From a bacterium (lineage in GTDB: Bacteria; Chloroflexota; Dormibacteria; UBA8260; Bog-877), in contig JAJYWT010000053.1 of the NCBI GenBank assembly GCA_021791345.1, forward strand, positions 1 to 36,855: a DNA stretch of 36,855 bases, in the 5' to 3' direction. The notes below the pieces were generated by a model, which was not told the origin of the DNA, made no database searches, and was given only the letters and a program-made list of their open reading frames with translations. Numbering within the stretch: position 1 is the first letter of the stretch; each line of letters opens with the position of its first letter. A program made the translations under genes and the position numbers. Shown here one piece after another: positions 1 through 8,189 of the stretch.

Positions 1-381
1 CCCGTCGGTAGCCACCCCGGGCCGGATCGGCCGGCGCCTCGAGCCGCCGAGTGGCTTCACCGGCCTGGTTCCCGGCAAGGTCGGTGCCGACCAGAAGGCG
101 AGCTGGCCGGTACGTCGGGGGCACGGCTCTTCGGCCCTTGCATGAGTCGAGAGCCCGGCGGTGGGCATGAGTGGTGCGCGAGGCCGCTGGACTTCCCGCC
201 TCCCTACCTGCGGGGTTCACCGGCGGTGCCGGGCACTGCAACCGGGGCTCGCGTCTGCCCGATGGCGGCGGCCGCGCTCGACGCGGTGGCGATATCATCG
301 GGGCGAGCTGGCCGGCACCTTCAGGGCATGGGCGAGCTTCTGAAGTGCGCCAGCAGGAGGGCCTTCCCAATCGCGGAGTCG
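1..381. other. Left-edge region without a secure gene
   Basis: No convincing gene is visible here. The ctaB reading frame stays open to the window edge, but residues upstream of the chosen ATG at 382 are low-complexity and unlike heme O synthases. A second + frame is open from base 2 and stops at 143-145, so it could be the tail of an upstream gene; I do not recognise it. TATCAT at 293-298 could be a -10 element for ctaB, but no -35 is evident. Two loosely similar stretches (about 54-120 and 213-325), both containing GAGCTGGCCGG, may be a degenerate duplication. Confidence 0.3.
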
Positions 382-1329
382 ATGATCGATGGAGTCTCGG
401 CGGAGGCCTCGGACCCGTCTAGCATCGCCGCTCCTCGCTGGATTCAGGTCGAAGCCAGCCAGTCGTGGCTTCAGCTTCTTCGAGACTATGCCAGCCTGAC
501 CAAGCCCGGGGTCATGAGTCTGCTCTTGGTCACCGAGTTCCTGGCCATGGTCACGGCCGCGCGGGGGTTCCCGGGATGGGGGCTCAGCGCCGCTGCCCTG
601 GCCGGCGGCGCCATGGCCTCTGGAGGGGCATCGGCGATCAACTGTTGGTTCGATCGGGACATCGACGCGGTGATGGGCAGAACTCGCAATCGCCCGGTTC
701 CCGCCGGGAGGATCTCGCCCCGTTCGGCAGTGGCGTTCGGCCTCGGGTTGACCGTCTTGGCGTTGGCCACCTTCTGGTTTCTGGTGAACCCGCTGGCCGC
801 AATCCTGTCGCTGGCCGGGGGGGCCTTCTATGTCCTCGTCTACACCTTCTGGCTCAAGCGCACCACCAAGGAGAACATCGTGATCGGGGGGGCGGCCGGG
901 GCGGTGCCGCCCCTGGTCGGCTGGGCCGCCGTGACCCACTCGATTGGCGCGGTCGGGTTGCTGCTGTTCCTACTCGTCTTCCTGTGGACGCCTCCGCACT
1001 TCTGGTCGCTCTCCCTGATCCTGCGCCGTGACTATCAGGCGGTGGCGGTGCCGATGCGGCCGGTCGTGGTCGGGGTGCGCCGGACCAAGACCGGGATAGC
1101 GGCCTACGCCACCATCATGACCATCGCCAGCTGCCTGCCGGCGCTGTGGCTGGGACCGCTGCAATTGGTGGTGGCGCTGGGCCTGGGGGCGCCATTTGTG
1201 GCGCTCAGCTTCCGCGTGCTGGCCGAGCCGATCGGCACGGTGTGGGCGCGGCGACTCTTCCTGTTCTCCATCGCCTACCTCTTCCTCTACTTCGTGGGCA
1301 CGGCCCTGGTGGCTGTCGCCGGGCGGTGA
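382..1329 (+). CDS. ctaB: Protoheme IX farnesyltransferase (heme O synthase)
   Basis: Membrane prenyltransferase of the UbiA superfamily that attaches a farnesyl group to heme b, giving heme O for heme-copper terminal oxidases. The diagnostic first aspartate-rich motif is present as NCWFDRDIDAVMGRTRNRPV, followed by the conserved TTKENIVIGGAAGAVPPLVG and LWTPPHFWSLSL segments, and the rest is a series of hydrophobic helices (about nine). From ATG 382 the product is 315 aa, normal for the family. No start in this frame has a strong ribosome binding site; ATG 328 and the far upstream GTG/ATG codons would add only low-complexity sequence. It ends 19 bases before rel. Its presence implies aerobic respiration with a heme A or heme O oxidase. 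Confidence 0.93.
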   Translation: MIDGVSAEASDPSSIAAPRWIQVEASQSWLQLLRDYASLTKPGVMSLLLVTEFLAMVTAARGFPGWGLSAAALAGGAMASGGASAINCWFDRDIDAVMGRTRNRPVPAGRISPRSAVAFGLGLTVLALATFWFLVNPLAAILSLAGGAFYVLVYTFWLKRTTKENIVIGGAAGAVPPLVGWAAVTHSIGAVGLLLFLLVFLWTPPHFWSLSLILRRDYQAVAVPMRPVVVGVRRTKTGIAAYATIMTIASCLPALWLGPLQLVVALGLGAPFVALSFRVLAEPIGTVWARRLFLFSIAYLFLYFVGTALVAVAGR

Positions 1330-1348
1330 GCCGGCGCCCGCCGCCAGG

Positions 1349-3565
1349 ATGACGGCGGCAGCTCAGGGCGGGGCCATCCAGGGGCCGATCTGCTCCCCAA
1401 GTAGAATTGCTGAATTGGTGACCCAGATCGCTGAGCTGCTTCCCGGGCTGACCTACCTGGGCGAGGAGGAGGTCCGGACCGTGGAGCGCGCCTATCGCGT
1501 CGCCGAGCGCGCCCACCAGGGCCAGTTGCGGCTCTCCGGGGAGCCCTACATCAGCCACCCGCTGGCGGTCGCGGGCCTGCTGGCGGAGATGCGCCTCGAT
1601 CAGGACGCGCTGGCAGCGGCACTGCTGCATGACGTGGTGGAGGACACCGCCATCTCCGCCGAGGAGATCCGCGCGGAGTTCGGCGACACGGTCGAAAAGC
1701 TGGTCGCTGGAGTCACCAAGTTGGGGCGGATCAAGCTCCACTCCCAGGCCCAGGTGCAGGCCGAGAACATCCGCAAGATGCTGATCGCCATGGCGGAGGA
1801 CCTCCGCGTGGTGCTGATCAAGCTGGCGGATCGGCTCCACAACATGCGCACGATCGAGTATCTGCCGCCGGAGCGCCAGCGCCGCATCGCCCAGGAGACC
1901 GCGGACATCTACGCGCCGCTGGCCCATCGCCTGGGGATGTGGCAGATGAAGGCGGAGCTGGAGGACCTCGCCTTCTCAGTGCTGGACCCGACCAACTACG
2001 AGCGCGTGCGCCAGGAGATCCTCACCCAGCGGCGGCAACGAGAGACCTCGCTGCTGCACGCTCAGAGCCGCCTCCAAGCGGCACTGGCAGAGGCGGGGAT
2101 TCACGCGGAGGTGGCCGGGCGGCCCAAGAACATCACCAGCGTTTACCGCAAAATGCAGCAGGCAGGCCGGAGCATCGACGAGATTTACGACCTGGTCGCG
2201 CTGCGGGTGATCTGCGACGACATCAAGGGATGCTACGGCTCGCTGGGAGTAGCGCACTCGCTGTGGAAGCCCATCCCCGGTCGCTTCAAGGACTACGTCG
2301 CCATGCCCAAGGGCAACGGCTACCAGTCGCTCCACACCACAGTGGTGGGCGAGGGCGGAGAGCCGGTGGAGATCCAGATTCGGACCTGGGAGATGCACCG
2401 CACTGCGGAGGAGGGAATCGCGGCCCACTGGCATTACAAGGAGGGAACCCGGGCGGACCAGCGCCTCGACCAGGGCTTCGGGTGGCTCCGCTCCTTGCTG
2501 GAGTGGCAGAAGGAGCTGCTGGACGCCGAGCGCTTCGTTGAACACGTGCGCCTGGACGTTTTCCAGGATGAGGTCTTCGTGTTCACACCCCGGGGTGACG
2601 TTCTGAGCTTGCCGTCCGGCGCGACTGCGATCGACTTCGCCTACCGGATCCACACCGACGTGGGGCATCGCTGCCTCGGCGCGAAGGTGAACTCGCGGAT
2701 GGTGCCGCTGGACTACCGGCTGCAGAACGGGGACATCGTCGAGATCCTCACCACCAAGTCCGAGCGTCACGGTCCGAGCCGGGACTGGCTCAACTTCGCC
2801 AGGACCAGCAGCGCTCGGGAGAAGATCCGCCAGTGGTTCAAGCGGGAGCGCCGCGAGGAGAACGTCGCTCGCGGCAAGGAGCTCCTGGACCGCGAGCTGC
2901 GGCGGATGCGCGGGCTGCAGCTGGCGGCGATCCCAGCGGCGCGCCTGCAGGAGCTGGCCCGGGAGTTCAGGCTGCCCGACGTGGTGGACTTCTTCGCCGC
3001 CATCGGGTACGGCGAGATCGCCGCCCGCACGGTCGTGCTCCGCTGGGCGGCTGGTGAGGAGGAGCCGGCGGAGCGGCCCGGCTCTGGACCGCCGATCCCG
3101 CTGGTCTCACGGCCAACCCCGAGCGGAGGGGTGAAGGTGGCCGGGCTGGGAGACCTCTTGACCAACATCGCCAGGTGCTGCAAACCGGTGCCCGGTGAGC
3201 CGATCAGGGGGTATGTCACCCGGGGGCGCGGCGTCACCGTGCACCGGGACGACTGTGTCAACATCCGCCATGCAGGGGATCCTCGGCGGATCGTCCAGGT
3301 GGAGTGGGATGCCGACAGCCGCCAGGTCTACCCGGTGCGCCTGCGCATAGAGGGGCGGGACCGGACCGGCCTGTTGCGCGACGTCGCCACCGCCATCGCC
3401 GAGACCAAGGTCAACCTCAGCGGGGCGGCGGTGGAGGTGGAGGGGGACCACACCGCGGTCATCTCCACGGTGGTCGAGGTCACCAGCCTCACCGAGTTGA
3501 GCCGGTTGCTGGAGCGGCTCGAGCGTGTGCACGATGTGCACCAGGTGATGCGCGAGGTCGGCTGA
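1349..3565 (+). CDS. rel: Bifunctional (p)ppGpp synthetase/hydrolase Rel
   Basis: Makes and degrades the stringent-response alarmone (p)ppGpp. Counting from ATG 1349 (738 aa), an intact hydrolase HD motif (HDVVEDT) is at about residue 94. The synthetase domain follows with RFKDYVAMPKGNGYQSLHT at about 312 and EIQIRT. The RFKD (RxKD) signature is that of bifunctional Rel rather than EXDD monofunctional RelA. A TGS domain starts near 409, a conserved Cys-Cys region (ARCCKPVPGEPI) lies near 608, and a C-terminal ACT domain lies near 660-738, so all standard regulatory parts are present. ATG 1349 lacks a good ribosome binding site. TTG 1415 or GTG 1418, placed 7-10 bases after a TAGAAT box, would give a leaderless start and still retain every domain. 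Confidence 0.95.
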   Translation: MTAAAQGGAIQGPICSPSRIAELVTQIAELLPGLTYLGEEEVRTVERAYRVAERAHQGQLRLSGEPYISHPLAVAGLLAEMRLDQDALAAALLHDVVEDTAISAEEIRAEFGDTVEKLVAGVTKLGRIKLHSQAQVQAENIRKMLIAMAEDLRVVLIKLADRLHNMRTIEYLPPERQRRIAQETADIYAPLAHRLGMWQMKAELEDLAFSVLDPTNYERVRQEILTQRRQRETSLLHAQSRLQAALAEAGIHAEVAGRPKNITSVYRKMQQAGRSIDEIYDLVALRVICDDIKGCYGSLGVAHSLWKPIPGRFKDYVAMPKGNGYQSLHTTVVGEGGEPVEIQIRTWEMHRTAEEGIAAHWHYKEGTRADQRLDQGFGWLRSLLEWQKELLDAERFVEHVRLDVFQDEVFVFTPRGDVLSLPSGATAIDFAYRIHTDVGHRCLGAKVNSRMVPLDYRLQNGDIVEILTTKSERHGPSRDWLNFARTSSAREKIRQWFKRERREENVARGKELLDRELRRMRGLQLAAIPAARLQELAREFRLPDVVDFFAAIGYGEIAARTVVLRWAAGEEEPAERPGSGPPIPLVSRPTPSGGVKVAGLGDLLTNIARCCKPVPGEPIRGYVTRGRGVTVHRDDCVNIRHAGDPRRIVQVEWDADSRQVYPVRLRIEGRDRTGLLRDVATAIAETKVNLSGAAVEVEGDHTAVISTVVEVTSLTELSRLLERLERVHDVHQVMREVG
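1402..1407 (+). promoter_or_regulatory. Candidate -10 element (TAGAAT) for a leaderless rel start
   Basis: TAGAAT fits the TANNNT pattern and lies 7 bases before TTG 1415 and 10 before GTG 1418, both in the rel frame. If used, the mRNA would begin at or next to the start codon. No -35 is recognisable. This is inferred from pattern and spacing only. Confidence 0.3.
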
Positions 3566-3584
3566 GCGCCTCGGGGCGGCACCG

Positions 3585-3590
3585 TAAACT
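3585..3590 (+). promoter_or_regulatory. Candidate -10 element (TAAACT) for hisS
   Basis: TAAACT ends nine bases before the GTG start of hisS, so transcription would begin 1-3 bases before the start codon. The hisS start has no clear Shine-Dalgarno, which fits a leaderless message. CTGAGC at 3562-3567 is a poor -35 candidate at 17-bp spacing. Confidence 0.35.
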
Positions 3591-3599
3591 GCCCTGGAA

Positions 3600-4865
3600 G
3601 TGGCTGGACTCACCCGACCGCGCGGCACCGACGACCTGCTCCCGGAGCGGTTCGAGGCGATGGAGCGCGCCCGGCGGCTGGGCACCGAGGTCGCCGCCCA
3701 GTACGGCTATCGGGCGCTGGAAACGCCCATCTTTGAAGCCACCGAGCTGTTCGTTCGCGGGGTCGGCGACACCACCGACGTGGTGACCCGGGAGATGTAC
3801 AGCTTCGAGGACCGTTCCGGTAGATCGCTCACCCTGCGCCCCGAGGGGACGGCCCCCGTCGTGAGGGCCTTCTGGGAGTCGGACCTGCGGCAGGCGTCGC
3901 TCCCGGTCCGGCTCAGCTACTCCGGCCCGATGTTCCGCTACGACCGGCCGGGACGCGGACGATACCGGCAGTTTCACCAGTTCGGGGTCGAGGTGCTGGG
4001 GGAGTCGGAGCCGGAGCTGGACGCGGAGGTGATCGCGGTCGCCTGGCGCTGGCTCTCCGAGCTCGGGCTGGGTGGCACCAGCCTGCAGCTGAACAGCATC
4101 GGGGACGAGAGCTGCCGTCCGCGATTTCGCGCCGCCCTGCTGGAGCATTTCGGTCCCCACCTGGCCCAGCTGCCTGAGCTCGACCGGGAGCGCTTGCGCC
4201 GCAACCCGCTGCGGATCTTGGACAGCAAGGACCCCGACGTCGCCGGACTCCTGGCCGCTGCCCCCAAGACCACCGACTTTTTGTGCGATGCCTGCCGCGA
4301 GGCCTTCCTCAGGGTGCAGGCGGCGCTGGTGGCCTACGCAATCCCCTTCCAGCTCAACCCGCTTTTGGTCCGGGGCCTCGACTACTACCAGCGCACCGCG
4401 TTCGAGGTCTGGCATGAGGACCTCAAGGGTGCGCAGAACTCTCTGTTTGGCGGTGGCCGGTACGACGGGCTCTCGGAGTTGCTCGGCTACCCGCGCTGCC
4501 CCGGAGTCGGGTTCGCGGCCGGCCTGGAGCGGGTGACGATGCTGGCGCCGCAGCCGCCGCCTTCATCACCACCTGGGGTCTGGGTGGTGGCGGCTCATCC
4601 CGATGCGGCCGCTGCGGTCATCCAGCTCGCCGAACGGCTGAGGGGTGCCGCCTTGGCGGTGGTGACGGACGCCGGGCAACGCAGCCTCAAGGCCAAGATG
4701 CGCAGCGCCGAGCGAAGCGGAGCGCAGTTGGTCTGTATCGTCGGGGAGGCGGAGCTCCGCCAGGGAGTGGTGACGATGCGGAGCCTCGGTGACGCCAGCC
4801 AGGTCGCCCAGCCCCTGGCGTCTGCCGTGGATCATGCGCGGGCGCTGCTGTCGAAGTCGCCCTGA
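3600..4865 (+). CDS. hisS: Histidine-tRNA ligase
   Basis: Class II aminoacyl-tRNA synthetase charging tRNA-His in the cytoplasm. The 421 aa product starts with the typical GTDDLLPERF. It then has motif 2 regions (LRPEGTAPVVRAF, YSGPMFRYDRPGRGRYRQFHQ), the histidine-specific signature LVRGLDYYQRTAFEVW, GGGRYDGL, and motif 3 PGVGFAAGLERV. The remaining C-terminal segment is the anticodon-binding domain. Length is normal. GTG at 3600 is the only start that keeps the conserved N-terminus, 34 bases after rel. It is followed 16 bases later by aspS, the common hisS-aspS arrangement, so the two are probably co-transcribed. Confidence 0.96.
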   Translation: MAGLTRPRGTDDLLPERFEAMERARRLGTEVAAQYGYRALETPIFEATELFVRGVGDTTDVVTREMYSFEDRSGRSLTLRPEGTAPVVRAFWESDLRQASLPVRLSYSGPMFRYDRPGRGRYRQFHQFGVEVLGESEPELDAEVIAVAWRWLSELGLGGTSLQLNSIGDESCRPRFRAALLEHFGPHLAQLPELDRERLRRNPLRILDSKDPDVAGLLAAAPKTTDFLCDACREAFLRVQAALVAYAIPFQLNPLLVRGLDYYQRTAFEVWHEDLKGAQNSLFGGGRYDGLSELLGYPRCPGVGFAAGLERVTMLAPQPPPSSPPGVWVVAAHPDAAAAVIQLAERLRGAALAVVTDAGQRSLKAKMRSAERSGAQLVCIVGEAELRQGVVTMRSLGDASQVAQPLASAVDHARALLSKSP

Positions 4866-4881
4866 ATCGAGGAGGCGTCGT

Positions 4882-6684
4882 GTGAGAGACCGGAGGATGT
4901 GCGGCAGCGTGGACGCCGGCGACGAGGGCCGAACCCTGGTGGTCGCGGGCTGGGTGAATCACCGCCGCGACCATGGCGGGCTGACCTTCATCGACCTGCG
5001 CGACCACACCGGTTTGATCCAGCTGGTCTTCAATCCGGCTTTGGCCCCGGAGGCCCACGCGATCGCCCAGCACTGCCGTCTGGAGTGGGTGCTGCGGGTC
5101 CAGGGAAAGGTTGGGCGCCGCCCTCCCGGCAGTGAGAACCCGAACCTTCCCACCGGCGCCTTCGAGATCCGGGTGGAGAGCTGTGAGGTCCTGGGACAGG
5201 CGGAGGCGATGCCGCTGGGAGTCTCCGACGAGCAGGTAGCGGAGGAGAAGGTGCGGCTGCAGTACCGGTACCTGGATCTGCGCCGGCCGCGGATGCAGCG
5301 CAATCTCCGGGCTCGTCACCGCTTCATCAAGGCGCTTCGCGACGTGGCCGACCGGCTCGGGTTCATTGAGATCGAGACCCCGACCATGATCCCCAGCACC
5401 CCGGAGGGCGCCCGGGACTTCATCATCCCGAGCCGGATGTGGCCAGGTCACGTTTGGGCCTTGCCCCAGTCGCCCCAGATCTACAAGCAGCTCTGCATGG
5501 TGGGCGGGTGCGACCGCTACTTTCAGATCGCCCGCTGCTGGCGGGACGAGGATCTGCGGGCCGATCGGCAGTTTGAGTTCACCCAGCTGGACCTGGAGAT
5601 GTCATTCGTCGAGGAGGATGACGTCTTCCTGGTGCTGGAGGAGATGGTGTCCACCGCCTTTGGGACCGCGTTCGAGATTCCAGTCGAGACTCCCTGGCCG
5701 CGGCTGCCCTACCGCGAGGCGATGCGGCGCTTTGGCTCGGACAAGCCGGACACTCGTTTCGGCCACGAGCTGAACGACGTATCGGAGGTGTTTCGGGCGT
5801 CGGGGTTCAGGGTCTTCCGCGCCGCCCTGGACCAGGGTGGCTCGGTGCAGGCCCTCCGCGTTCCGGGCGGGACCGAGCTCAGCCGCGGGGAGCTGGAGGG
5901 GGAGTGGCTCCAGGTGGCCAGGACCTACGGTGCGGCCGGACTGGCCTACCTGTGGCTGCGCTCGGGTGAGTTCGAGGGAGCGATCGCCAAGTTCCTCTCC
6001 GAAGAGGAGAAGCAGGCCTTGACCGCGCGGCTCGGTCTTCAGGAGGGGGACTGCATCTGCTTCACCGCCGGGTCGACGCCGGTAGCTCAGACGTCGCTGG
6101 GGGCGGTGCGCCTGCATGCCGCTCGTCGGTTCAGCTGGATCCCGGCGCACCGGTTCGACTTCCTGTGGATCACGGAGTTCCCGCTCTTTGAACGCGACCC
6201 GGCGACCGGCCGGATCGGGTCGGTCCATCACCCCTTCACCCAACCCCATCCCGACGACTGGGGGCTGGTGCGCACCGACCCGACCGCCGTGCGATCGCGG
6301 TCGTACGACATCGTCTGCAATGGGGTGGAGCTGGGCAGCGGCTCTCTGCGGATCACCAATCCCGAGCAGCAGGCGCTCATCTTCGAGGCGCTGGGCCTGA
6401 GCGCCGCGGAGGCGGAGCGCAAGTTCGGGTTCCTGATGAGCGCGTTCCGGTACGGTCCGCCGCCCCACGGAGGCTTCGCGGCGGGGGTGGACCGCATGGT
6501 GATGCTGGGTGTCGGGGAGAGCACCATCCGGGAGGTGATCGCATTCCCCAAGACCCAGAGCGGCGCCGATCCCATGACCGGGTCACCCACCCCGGTCGCT
6601 CCGGAGCAGCTGGCCGAGGTCGGGCTCCGCCTGGCGCAGGGTCGCGAGCGAGGCGGGCCGGCCCAGGGCGGCGGCGGGGAGTGA
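4882..6684 (+). CDS. aspS: Aspartate-tRNA ligase, probably non-discriminating (Asp/Asn)
   Basis: Class II synthetase of the long bacterial type (600 aa). It has an N-terminal OB-fold anticodon domain (GWVNHRRDHGGLTFIDLRD), motif 2 (RYFQIARCWRDEDLRADRQ), the bacterial GAD insertion in the middle, and motif 3 near the end (GGFAAGVDRMVMLG, then AFPKTQSGADPMTG). The start is GTG 4882, with GGAGG at about 4870-4875. Residues 31 and 83 are His and Gly, the pair found in the non-discriminating AspRS of Pseudomonas aeruginosa; discriminating enzymes carry other residues. This predicts that it also charges tRNA-Asn, with GatCAB needed for conversion. The ligase identity is secure; the relaxed specificity is inference. 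Confidence 0.96.
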   Translation: MRDRRMCGSVDAGDEGRTLVVAGWVNHRRDHGGLTFIDLRDHTGLIQLVFNPALAPEAHAIAQHCRLEWVLRVQGKVGRRPPGSENPNLPTGAFEIRVESCEVLGQAEAMPLGVSDEQVAEEKVRLQYRYLDLRRPRMQRNLRARHRFIKALRDVADRLGFIEIETPTMIPSTPEGARDFIIPSRMWPGHVWALPQSPQIYKQLCMVGGCDRYFQIARCWRDEDLRADRQFEFTQLDLEMSFVEEDDVFLVLEEMVSTAFGTAFEIPVETPWPRLPYREAMRRFGSDKPDTRFGHELNDVSEVFRASGFRVFRAALDQGGSVQALRVPGGTELSRGELEGEWLQVARTYGAAGLAYLWLRSGEFEGAIAKFLSEEEKQALTARLGLQEGDCICFTAGSTPVAQTSLGAVRLHAARRFSWIPAHRFDFLWITEFPLFERDPATGRIGSVHHPFTQPHPDDWGLVRTDPTAVRSRSYDIVCNGVELGSGSLRITNPEQQALIFEALGLSAAEAERKFGFLMSAFRYGPPPHGGFAAGVDRMVMLGVGESTIREVIAFPKTQSGADPMTGSPTPVAPEQLAEVGLRLAQGRERGGPAQGGGGE

Positions 6685-6688
6685 TACC

Positions 6689-6745
6689 TTGACCAGGGGT
6701 CCGGGGCCCCGCCGTTTGCCAGCAGCCGACCCTAGTGACGTATTT
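6689..6745 (+). promoter_or_regulatory. Possible promoter region for the anti-sigma/sigma pair
   Basis: After the aspS stop there are 200 bases without a gene. They hold TTGACC (6689-6694), a GC-rich self-complementary run around 6697-6710, GTTTGC (6714-6719) and ACGTAT (6738-6743). GTTT plus a downstream GTAT half-resembles SigB/SigF promoters (GTTT, about 15 bases, GGGTAT), but the spacing of 18 and the imperfect second box make this weak. Autoregulation by the sigma factor would be expected but is not shown. Confidence 0.2.
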
Positions 6746-6884
6746 CTCGGGAGCGCCAACAGAGCGGGCGGCCCACGAGCCTCCCGGAGAGGATGTGGAA
6801 GGCCGCGTGCGGTGCACCCACCTGGTTTTTCAGGGATCGGAGCCGGGCCGGCGGGTGCTCCCGGAGCCATCGTCGGAGTTTGAA

Positions 6885-7355
6885 GTGAGTCTCTCAGGGG
6901 CAAGTACTGGGGTGATGAGTTCCCGCACCGCCGCCCAGACCGAACTGCGAATCCCTGCGGATCGCGACTACATCGTGGTGGCCAAGCGGACTGCGGCGGC
7001 GATGGCCAGCGTGGCGGGGCTGGGCGTGGAGGCGCTGGACGAGTTGAACATCGCCATCGCCGAGGCCTGCGAGCACACGATCGGCGCGGCGCTCAGCGCC
7101 GGCTTCGCGGACGCCAAGGTGCGGATCGGGTTCTCCGTCCAGGAAGACGCTCTGAGGGTTGACGTCAGGCTGCTCACCGGCAAGGCTGAGCCGCAGGAGC
7201 GCACGGCGGCCGCGGTCGCGGCCAGCCCGCTGGCCGAGAGGGAGGCGTTGGACATGGCGATCCAGATGCTCCGGTGCTTCGCCGACGACGTCGACTTCCA
7301 GGCGGTGGGGAGCGGGCTGATGCACGTCCGTCTGGCCAAGTACCGCTGGCGGTGA
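6885..7355 (+). CDS. RsbW/UsfX-like anti-sigma factor with degenerate ATP-binding motifs
   Basis: Small GHKL-fold protein expected to bind and hold the sigma factor encoded directly downstream. RIPADRDYIVVAKR at the front and LDELNIAIAEACEHTIG in the middle match the RsbW family. The N-box asparagine of active kinases (E-A-x-x-N) is replaced (EACEHT), and no clear DxGxG box follows. In this it resembles the mycobacterial SigF antagonist UsfX/RsbW more than Bacillus RsbW. GTG 6885 has GGAG six bases upstream and gives 156 aa; ATG 6915 (146 aa) is the alternative, and a long GTG 6735 frame has no ribosome binding site. The stop overlaps the sigma start (GTGA), implying translational coupling. 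No RsbV-type antagonist is seen nearby. Confidence 0.8.
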   Translation: MSLSGASTGVMSSRTAAQTELRIPADRDYIVVAKRTAAAMASVAGLGVEALDELNIAIAEACEHTIGAALSAGFADAKVRIGFSVQEDALRVDVRLLTGKAEPQERTAAAVAASPLAEREALDMAIQMLRCFADDVDFQAVGSGLMHVRLAKYRWR

Positions 7356-8128
7356 CCGAGGCGGGGTTTCGGTCCTCCCAGACCTCCCCCAGGTTCGACC
7401 GCGATCTCCAGCACCGGCTGTTCGCCGAGTACCGGCGCACCCGAGACCCCGCCATTCGGGAGCAGCTGGTGGAGCAGTACGCCGCCTTGGTGCGCTCGCT
7501 GGCTCGTCGCTTTGCGGGTCGCGGCGAGCCCCTCGAGGATCTCGAGCAGGTTGGCTACCTCGGCCTGATCGCCGCGATCGACCGCTTCGAACCGGAGCTG
7601 GGTCTGGAGTTCACCACCTTTGCCACCCCCACTATCCTGGGCGAGATCAAGCGGTACTTCCGGGACAAGAGCTGGGCGGTGCGGGTGCCCCGCCGGCTCC
7701 AGGAGACCTACACCAAGGTGGTGAGGGCTCAGGAGGAGCTCGGCCAGCGCTGGGGCCGCAGCCCGAGTGTCGCCGAGATCGCCAAGCATCTGGAGCTGGA
7801 GCCGGAGGAGGTGCTGCAGGCGCTGGAGGCGGGACCCGCGCACCGGGCGGTTTCCCTCGACGGTCCCGCGCCGGGGGGCGAGGAGGCGGGTGAGATGGGG
7901 GATCGGATCGGGCAGGAGGACGAGAACCTGGACCGGATCGAGCTGCGCCAACTGCTGGGGTCGGCGCTGCAGCACCTGACCCCCCGGGAGCAGGAGATCA
8001 TGCTGCTGCGCTTCGTCGAGGAGCTGCCGCAGACGGAGGTGGCGCGCCGGCTGGGCATCAGCCAGATGCACGTGAGTCGTCTGCAGCGGGCTGCGCTGGA
8101 ACAATTGAAGAAGGAGATGCCGGAGTGA
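7352..8128 (+). CDS. RNA polymerase sigma factor, SigB/SigF/SigG family
   Basis: Alternative sigma factor of 258 aa. Region 2 is clear (LVRSLARRFAGRGEPLEDL, QVGYLGLIAAIDRFEPELG, FTTFATPTILGEIKRYFRD), region 3 follows (SVAEIAKHLELEPEEV), and region 4 has an HTH (LTPREQEIMLLRF, QTEVARRLGISQMHVSRLQ). The DFTTFATPTI-like stretch is typical of the stress/sporulation B/F/G group. The GTG start at 7352 overlaps the anti-sigma stop by four bases, the usual layout for a sigma held by its co-expressed antagonist. The regulon is unknown. Whether it acts in general stress or another programme cannot be read from the sequence. Confidence 0.93.
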   Translation: MTEAGFRSSQTSPRFDRDLQHRLFAEYRRTRDPAIREQLVEQYAALVRSLARRFAGRGEPLEDLEQVGYLGLIAAIDRFEPELGLEFTTFATPTILGEIKRYFRDKSWAVRVPRRLQETYTKVVRAQEELGQRWGRSPSVAEIAKHLELEPEEVLQALEAGPAHRAVSLDGPAPGGEEAGEMGDRIGQEDENLDRIELRQLLGSALQHLTPREQEIMLLRFVEELPQTEVARRLGISQMHVSRLQRAALEQLKKEMPE

Positions 8129-8154
8129 GCCTGGGCCGTCACCGGCCCGGCTGC

Positions 8155-8160
8155 TAGAAT
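8155..8160 (+). promoter_or_regulatory. Candidate -10 element (TAGAAT) for alaS
   Basis: TAGAAT is identical to the box before rel. It lies 29 bases ahead of the alaS TTG and upstream of its AGGAG ribosome binding site, so this message would have a short leader of roughly 20 bases. No -35 match is apparent. Confidence 0.3.
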
Positions 8161-8189
8161 CCGGCGGAGCCTGCAGGAGCTGTGACAAC

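Noticed and set aside
295..939. Long minus-strand frame opposite ctaB, and similar frames opposite most genes
   Set aside because: These are shadows of the real + strand genes, favoured by high GC content; none has a recognisable domain.
3566..3599. T-box or attenuator upstream of hisS
   Set aside because: The gap is only 34 bases, too short for either, and has no His-rich leader; the same applies to the 61-base gap before alaS.
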